DNA from: Caryophanales bacterium
GTDB lineage: Bacteria; Bacillota_I; Bacilli_A; RFN20; CAG-826
NCBI GenBank assembly: GCA_016280685.1
Contig: JAEEHE010000035.1
Coordinates: 1 to 12,354 of the forward strand
Direction: 5' to 3'
DNA length: 12,354 nt
Part shown: positions 8,392 to 12,354 of the stretch, piece by piece
Layout of the letters: each line of letters starts with the position of its first letter
How positions within the stretch are numbered: the first letter of the stretch is position 1
Program-made: the position numbers and the translations under genes
Notes under the pieces: model-generated
The model's database searches: none
What the model saw: only the letters and a program-made list of their open reading frames with translations
What the model was told of the DNA's origin: nothing

Positions 8392-8418
8392 CACAACTTG
8401 TTCTAATTTCTATTTTCG
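8371..8418 (+). terminator. Hairpin wrapping the stop codon of the zinc-ribbon gene, possible weak terminator
   Basis: TTGTGC (8381-8386), loop AATA, GCACAA (8391-8396) form a perfect 6-base stem whose loop and 3' arm start contain the TAG stop (8389-8391). Outer arms AACAA (8371-8375) and TTGTT (8398-8402) extend it across an internal loop. A pyrimidine-rich but interrupted run, CTAATTTCTATTTT, follows. It could end or attenuate transcription before the giant lipoprotein gene, or protect the upstream message. Without a clean U run I call it uncertain. Confidence 0.4.
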
Positions 8419-8432
8419 AAAGGAGAAAACAA

Positions 8433-11216
8433 ATGAAAAAAAGAACAATTACATCAGTTGCTGCATTGCTATTAGGTATGGCATTAGTCTTACCTGCTTG
8501 TAACACTAAGAAAGAGTCAAGTTCACCTGTTGAACCAGAAAGCCAAACAAGTGAATCTCAATCTGAATCTCAATCTGAAAGTAGTTCAGAAGCACAGACT
8601 TATGTTGTCACTATTAGCAATAAACAAGCATTGCAAGCCGAATGGTTTGCTGGCGAAGCTGGCCGTAAAGTTGAAATTTCAACTGAACCAAGAGCCAATA
8701 TCGCTGAACTAATTCGTGCTGGAACAATTACCATCACTTCTAGTAATAACGAAGTTATTTCTGTTAGTGGTCAAATGATCAATGCTGTTGAACAAGGTAC
8801 AGCAACAATCACAGTCGCATCAGGTGAATCTTCAGACACAGTTGAAATCACAGTTGCGGCAAAGCGTACCAACAAAGAAATCTATGGTACACAACACGAA
8901 GGTACTGCCGAAGATCCGTTTGATAACGAAGACGCTGTCAAAGTTGGCAAATGGGCCAAAGACAATGGCGATACACCTGCTTTATATGTCAAAGGTAAAA
9001 TCGCTTCCTTCTATCACGCACCAGGTGAAAGAAACGATGGTGCTGTTAGCTGGTTCTTAGAACCTGCCGAAGGTCAAACTGAAAAATTTGAAGTTTACAA
9101 ATGTTACAAAGCCACAGGCACTGGTGAAGAAAGATACCTCACCGATGATGATGTCTGGGTGGGTGGCGAAGCCATTGCTTATGGCCCAATCACTTACTAT
9201 GCAAGTGGCAACCAAGCTGAATTTACTGGTTCCACATTTGTTAGCTGTACAGGTAACAAACCACAACCAAGACAAGAAATCGCCGCGACAGTTGCTGAAG
9301 CCCTCACTGCTGGTAAAGCTTTAGAAGATGGAGCTCAATCCTGGGATTACTATCTTGTTACCGGTTATGTTGTGAAGAAAGGTGGAAACAACTTCTTCAT
9401 GGCTGATAGTAAGACCGCTAGCACTTCTGATGATAAAAAATTATTAGAACTCTATAGTGCTACCGCACCTGATTATGCTGACAAATTATTAAGACACGCT
9501 AAAGTTACTGTGAAGATGACTCTTAAGAACTACCATGGCCAAGTCGAAAATGGTTTAGCTCTTGCTGCTGCCGACATCACAGTTCTCGAAGAAGGCTCTG
9601 AATGGGTTGAACACCCAGAACCAGCAGTGGAAACCAAAACATTAGCAGAATTCCTCGCTGCTGAAAATGTTAAGACAGTCGCTTATAGCGTCACTGCTCA
9701 AATCAAAGCTTTCAAGACTGGCGATACAAAAGATAAATATGGCAACATGACCATTACTGATGGTACCAATGACTTAGTCATGTATGGTACAACCGCAACA
9801 GCTACTGCGTTAGCATGGGATGTCTATGGTGCTTCTTATATCTTCACAAATCCACAAGACTTCTTAACCAATGAAACCACAAAAGATCTTACAGTTGGTA
9901 CAACCATCACCTTAAAGATGATCCGTGCTGACTATCAAGGTACAAAACAAGGTACTGGTGTTATTACCGCTGTTGGTGGAGATACACCAGTCGAACCAGA
10001 ATTAACCAATACTCTTAAAATTACAAAAGCTAACTCTGGTGTTGGCACAACCACATTAACCGCTGCCAAACAAGTTACATACGAAGTCCTCGCTGGTAAC
10101 ATCGTTCTCGAATGGTCCGCTGGCTGTTTCGATTATGGCAACTACGATGAAATCGGTGTTGCTAAAACCAATGGCTATCTCAAGGTTGTTAGCCTTCCTG
10201 AAGGATATCAAATCTCTACATTAGTTTTAGACTTCTATCAATATCAAAACGCAAAAGTTTATGCCGCTGAAGGTGGTGCAGAAATTGCCAAGACTGGCGA
10301 TTCAGCATCCAGTGGTTTGAATAAGAGTGTTCTCAACACTTATAACATCAATGGTGCCTCATTCTATATTGGTAATACTTCAAACTATGCCCAAGCTTTC
10401 TATTCCATCGAAATCAACTTAGTGGAAGCCGAAGAACAAGAAGTCGCACAACCAGTTGGTAATTTCTCTGGTTATGCAACAGCAGCAGATGATAGCAACA
10501 TCTTCGTCACACTCGCTTTAGCAAACGAAAAAGCATTCTTAGAAGTTGGTGATTTAGCCAAAATTACAACTACCTATGCTTTTGATAAAACTACAGGTGT
10601 CGTCACAATCACTGATGCCACTTTAGGTACAGTTACTGCTAAATTTGATGAAGCAAACAATGCTTTAAAAGAAGTTACAGTTACTGGCACAGCCGCTGCT
10701 ATGATTAAGAATAATGGTGAAATCACCCTTAATGGTGCTGCTAAATTCTGGAACTTAGATGGCACAACTGATGAATTACGCGAACAATTCATCCGTCGTT
10801 ATAGAGCCAATGGTGCTTCTAGCTGGACCGTTGATAACAACGCAGACCACACCGATAGAATTGTTAGTGATACCACAAACTTTGTTGCTGGTACTGGCGC
10901 TATGAGTGTTAGACCATATTCTGGAAGTGGTAATGCTGTCGGTTTATCTTTAAAAGCTGACTTTGCGGAAAAAACCACATTCAAAAATATCGGTTTCTGG
11001 ATTTATAACTCTTCCGATACCGATATCGCTTTAAGAACATGGGTTTATCAACAAACTGGTTTAGCGGGTGCTGCTGAAATCGGCCAAATGACCGCAAAGG
11101 CAAATGGTTGGACATACTGCCGTATGGGCTTCAACTATGGTATGTACAATTTCAACATTTCTAACTGGAATGGTTCTGCCAACGCCTTAGTGTTCGACAA
11201 CATTGCATTATTCTAA
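8433..11216 (+). CDS. Large modular surface lipoprotein: Ig-like, OB-like and CBM-like domains
   Basis: A 927-residue exported lipoprotein with no enzyme motif that I can see. In order: lipobox VLPAC (Cys23); an acidic Ser/Glu/Gln tether (24-55) built on a DNA repeat; a BIG2-like Ig domain (57-142, ending GTATITVASGESSDTVEITV); and three OB-like units at about 165-275 (ALYVKGKIASF), 280-387 (YYLVTGYVVKKGGNNFFMAD) and 400-515 (SVTAQIKAFKTGD, GNMTITDGT). A beta-rich region follows (525-665), then a linker domain (675-755), then a C-terminal jelly-roll-like domain (about 765-927) ending in LVFDNIALF, typical of carbohydrate-binding modules. AAAGGAG (8419-8425) sets the start. The post-Cys NTKKE matches the nuclease gene, tying the two together. 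Most likely it binds polymer (nucleic acid or glycan) at the cell surface. Domain names other than the lipoprotein signal are by appearance only. Confidence 0.82.
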   Translation: MKKRTITSVAALLLGMALVLPACNTKKESSSPVEPESQTSESQSESQSESSSEAQTYVVTISNKQALQAEWFAGEAGRKVEISTEPRANIAELIRAGTITITSSNNEVISVSGQMINAVEQGTATITVASGESSDTVEITVAAKRTNKEIYGTQHEGTAEDPFDNEDAVKVGKWAKDNGDTPALYVKGKIASFYHAPGERNDGAVSWFLEPAEGQTEKFEVYKCYKATGTGEERYLTDDDVWVGGEAIAYGPITYYASGNQAEFTGSTFVSCTGNKPQPRQEIAATVAEALTAGKALEDGAQSWDYYLVTGYVVKKGGNNFFMADSKTASTSDDKKLLELYSATAPDYADKLLRHAKVTVKMTLKNYHGQVENGLALAAADITVLEEGSEWVEHPEPAVETKTLAEFLAAENVKTVAYSVTAQIKAFKTGDTKDKYGNMTITDGTNDLVMYGTTATATALAWDVYGASYIFTNPQDFLTNETTKDLTVGTTITLKMIRADYQGTKQGTGVITAVGGDTPVEPELTNTLKITKANSGVGTTTLTAAKQVTYEVLAGNIVLEWSAGCFDYGNYDEIGVAKTNGYLKVVSLPEGYQISTLVLDFYQYQNAKVYAAEGGAEIAKTGDSASSGLNKSVLNTYNINGASFYIGNTSNYAQAFYSIEINLVEAEEQEVAQPVGNFSGYATAADDSNIFVTLALANEKAFLEVGDLAKITTTYAFDKTTGVVTITDATLGTVTAKFDEANNALKEVTVTGTAAAMIKNNGEITLNGAAKFWNLDGTTDELREQFIRRYRANGASSWTVDNNADHTDRIVSDTTNFVAGTGAMSVRPYSGSGNAVGLSLKADFAEKTTFKNIGFWIYNSSDTDIALRTWVYQQTGLAGAAEIGQMTAKANGWTYCRMGFNYGMYNFNISNWNGSANALVFDNIALF
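8552..8579 (+). repeat. 12-base in-frame tandem repeat in lipoprotein tether
   Basis: GAATCTCAATCT occurs twice perfectly (8553-8564, 8565-8576) with a partial third GAA. It encodes ESQS repeats just after the lipid anchor of the giant lipoprotein. Twelve bases keep the frame, so slippage would change tether length and not switch the gene off. Confidence 0.8.
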
Positions 11217-11237
11217 TTCTGATTAATGAATTGATAT

Positions 11238-11266
11238 AAGGGTGTCCCTCGGGATGCCCTTTTATT
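11238..11266 (+). terminator. Intrinsic terminator after giant lipoprotein gene
   Basis: AAGGGTGTCC pairs with GGATGCCCTT (two G-U pairs) around the tetraloop CTCG, followed directly by TTTTATT. It lies 22 bases after the stop codon and closes the lipoprotein transcription unit. From here to about 11400 the sequence is AT-rich and I see no gene or further structure. Confidence 0.88.
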
Positions 11267-11400
11267 ATGTTTTATGTTTTAATGCGATTATTTCTATTTT
11301 CTAAGCATTTTTATTGTTTAAATGAATTAGTTATCGTTTTTCTGATAAAAGAGCCTTAAAATGCCTATTTTCATCACTTGTTATTTTGAGAATTACAATA

Positions 11401-11429
11401 TTGAAATATTTAAGTCTTTAATATATTAT
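11401..11429 (+). promoter_or_regulatory. Sigma-A type promoter for tRNA-Lys
   Basis: TTGAAA (11401-11406), 17 bases, then TATTAT (11424-11429). Each hexamer differs from consensus at one position, and the spacing is ideal. Transcription would begin near 11436, about nine bases before the mature tRNA. Confidence 0.65.
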
Positions 11430-11444
11430 TATTTAGCGTTAATT

Positions 11445-11520
<76 letters not shown>

Positions 11521-11530
11521 AATAGCATCT

Positions 11531-11565
11531 AACGTAGGACTAATTATCCTGCGTTTTTCTTTTTC
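11531..11565 (+). terminator. Intrinsic terminator after tRNA-Lys
   Basis: AACGTAGGA (11531-11539) pairs with TCCTGCGTT (11547-11555) with one G-U around a seven-base loop, then TTTCTTTTT. It begins ten bases after the tRNA CCA end. Confidence 0.88.
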
Positions 11566-11578
11566 GTTTATTTGGTTA

Positions 11579-11584
11579 TATAAT
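11579..11584 (+). promoter_or_regulatory. Candidate -10 box before the Rex-like gene
   Basis: A perfect TATAAT sits 24 bases before the start codon, just after the tRNA terminator, where a new promoter is needed. The matching -35 position falls on TTTCTT in the terminator's T tract, which is poor, so this is a tentative call. Confidence 0.4.
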
Positions 11585-11607
11585 AAATAAAGCAGGAGTC
11601 GACATAT

Positions 11608-12033
11608 ATGAAAGAACCAAATGTTAAAGATTTAAAGAAATATTTACAAGCCATGGCAAAATTACCGAAGGCTAAATATATTACTTCTGAAAGACTTTCT
11701 CATATCATTGGTATTTATCCAGAAGTAATTAATGAAACTTTATCTTATTTTGATCCGATGATTATGATGGATTATGAATTTAATCTTTTAGAACTAGTTC
11801 CTGCGGTTAAAAAATATATCGAAGAAAAAGAAGCTAAGAGAGCACCGACACCGAAACCAGTAGTGGTAAAAAGAGACGAAGTTGAGGCTTACGATAATTA
11901 TTTTGATTTTATCTATAAGAAATTAACTTATGGTGGAATGCTCAATAGAGATGTTAATCTCACTGATAAAGATTTAAAGATCTTAAAGAGATTAATTAAC
12001 GAGGAACTCGCAAATAGGAAAGAGAAGAAATAA
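11608..12033 (+). CDS. Rex-like winged-helix N-terminal domain protein without NADH domain
   Basis: A 141-residue, strongly charged protein. Residues 8-72 line up by eye with the DNA-binding N-terminus of the redox repressor Rex: a leading helix, then YITSERLSHIIGIYPEVINE plus TLSYFD, where Rex has (I/V)SS-ELA-LG-P-QVRKDLSYFG, then FNLLELVPAVKKYI, like the GY-V-EL---I-K-I that follows in Rex. The Rossmann NADH domain that makes Rex about 210 residues is absent. Instead there is a Pro/Lys hinge (78-88) and a short helical tail rich in Lys and Glu (91-141). AGGAG (11594-11598) precedes the ATG. It could bind DNA or serve as a protein-interaction domain. The similarity is moderate; it could also be an unrelated small helix-turn-helix protein. 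It stands alone between two terminators. Confidence 0.7.
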   Translation: MKEPNVKDLKKYLQAMAKLPKAKYITSERLSHIIGIYPEVINETLSYFDPMIMMDYEFNLLELVPAVKKYIEEKEAKRAPTPKPVVVKRDEVEAYDNYFDFIYKKLTYGGMLNRDVNLTDKDLKILKRLINEELANRKEKK

Positions 12034-12045
12034 GAATAAAAAAAG

Positions 12046-12077
12046 AAAGTTGACTAGTGGTGCTGCTAGTCAACTTT
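12046..12077. terminator. Bidirectional intrinsic terminator between convergent genes
   Basis: AAAGTTGACTAG (12046-12057) and CTAGTCAACTTT (12066-12077) form a perfect 12-base stem with an eight-base loop. On the plus strand it is followed by TCTTT. On the minus strand it is followed by CTTTTTTTATTC, after the stop of the HEPN gene. It therefore serves the genes on both sides. Confidence 0.9.
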
Positions 12078-12091
12078 TCTTTTACTTGAGT

Positions 12092-12354
12092 TTAAATCTT
12101 GATAGTGGCAATAGCGTCTCTGAGATTCCCTAAATCGTTTTTGGCGATTTTGAAGATTTCTTCAGTATCTACTTTATTGTAGACGTGTACTATTAACGTT
12201 CTCAGTTTTATCGCTTCTTTCCAAGGGATATTTGGATAATCTTTAGCGAACAAGGATTCTAATTTTGTTAGCTGTTCACCTATTTGCATCAACGAGAAAC
12301 AAGTGGCTCTAACATGTAAGTCTGATTTAGAAAAATCATCAATTGTCAGATCTT
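12092..12354 (-). CDS. HepT-like HEPN-domain ribonuclease toxin (DUF86), 5' partial
   Basis: The frame stays open to the right edge, so this is the C-terminal 87 or so residues of a protein normally 110-140 long. The TTG at 12290-12292, a possible alternative start, is an internal leucine, because the upstream in-frame residues (DLHVRATCFSLMQIGEQL) continue the HepT helix. The HEPN active motif R-x4-H-x-Y is visible as RTLIVHVY (12179-12202), preceded by DYPNIPW and followed by the typical D-EEIF-I--NDL. HepT proteins are RNases paired with MntA nucleotidyltransferase antitoxins, which would be expected upstream on the minus strand, beyond the window. The stop is TAA, and the shared hairpin follows. 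Family call is good; whether it is an active toxin or an orphan cannot be seen. Confidence 0.87.
   Translation of the reverse strand, partial: DLTIDDFSKSDLHVRATCFSLMQIGEQLTKLESLFAKDYPNIPWKEAIKLRTLIVHVYNKVDTEEIFKIAKNDLGNLRDAIATIKI

Noticed and set aside
9057..9324. Overlapping reading frames on both strands inside the giant lipoprotein gene
   Set aside because: They show no recognisable protein features and lie within a long, well-supported gene with a signal peptide and ribosome site.
11358..11371. AAAAT/ATTTT inverted repeat in the gap before the tRNA
   Set aside because: An AT-only five-base stem is expected by chance in sequence this AT-rich.
12290..12292. TTG as start of the minus-strand HEPN protein
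   Set aside because: In-frame upstream residues continue the typical HepT helix to the window edge, so this is an internal leucine.

Overview
The window is AT-rich and reads like a low-GC Gram-positive chromosome close to the Mollicutes/Erysipelotrichia side of Bacilli. The evidence is strong AGGAGG-type ribosome binding sites, several Cys-anchored lipoproteins, a MalK-type ATPase with a large insertion of the kind I remember from mycoplasma UgpC proteins, and ten stop codons of which none is TGA. Tryptophan is always TGG here, so there is no sign of the mycoplasma code. I cannot name a genus.

Positions 1 to 8391 hold a tight plus-strand gene run whose start lies outside the window. In order it encodes a MalK/UgpC-type ABC ATPase (5' end cut off), a MalF-type permease, a MalG-type permease, two tandem paralogous solute-binding lipoproteins, a lipoprotein with a staphylococcal-nuclease (SNase) domain followed by two OB-like domains, and a small zinc-ribbon membrane protein. 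Gaps between genes are 11 to 49 bases. A hairpin wraps the last stop codon. Then comes a 927-residue modular lipoprotein (8433-11216) with an Ig-like domain, three OB-like domains and a C-terminal beta-sandwich that resembles a carbohydrate-binding module, followed by a clear intrinsic terminator.

The most interesting reading is that these genes form one nucleic-acid scavenging system. A surface nuclease cuts extracellular DNA/RNA, OB-fold lipoproteins hold the polymer, two binding proteins capture products, and a CUT1-like ABC importer takes them up. From memory, mycoplasmas have a comparable pairing (MG186 nuclease lipoprotein beside MG187-MG189 transporter in M. genitalium). The version here is larger: two binding proteins, OB-fold extensions, a zinc-ribbon membrane protein and a giant lipoprotein. 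The substrate is an inference, and an ordinary sugar transporter remains possible.

Positions 11217 to 12354 are a separate housekeeping-like stretch. It contains a tRNA-Lys(CTT) gene with its own promoter and terminator, a 141-residue protein whose N-terminus looks like the DNA-binding winged helix of the redox repressor Rex without its NADH domain, a bidirectional terminator, and, on the minus strand, the C-terminal part of a HepT-like HEPN toxin cut by the right edge.
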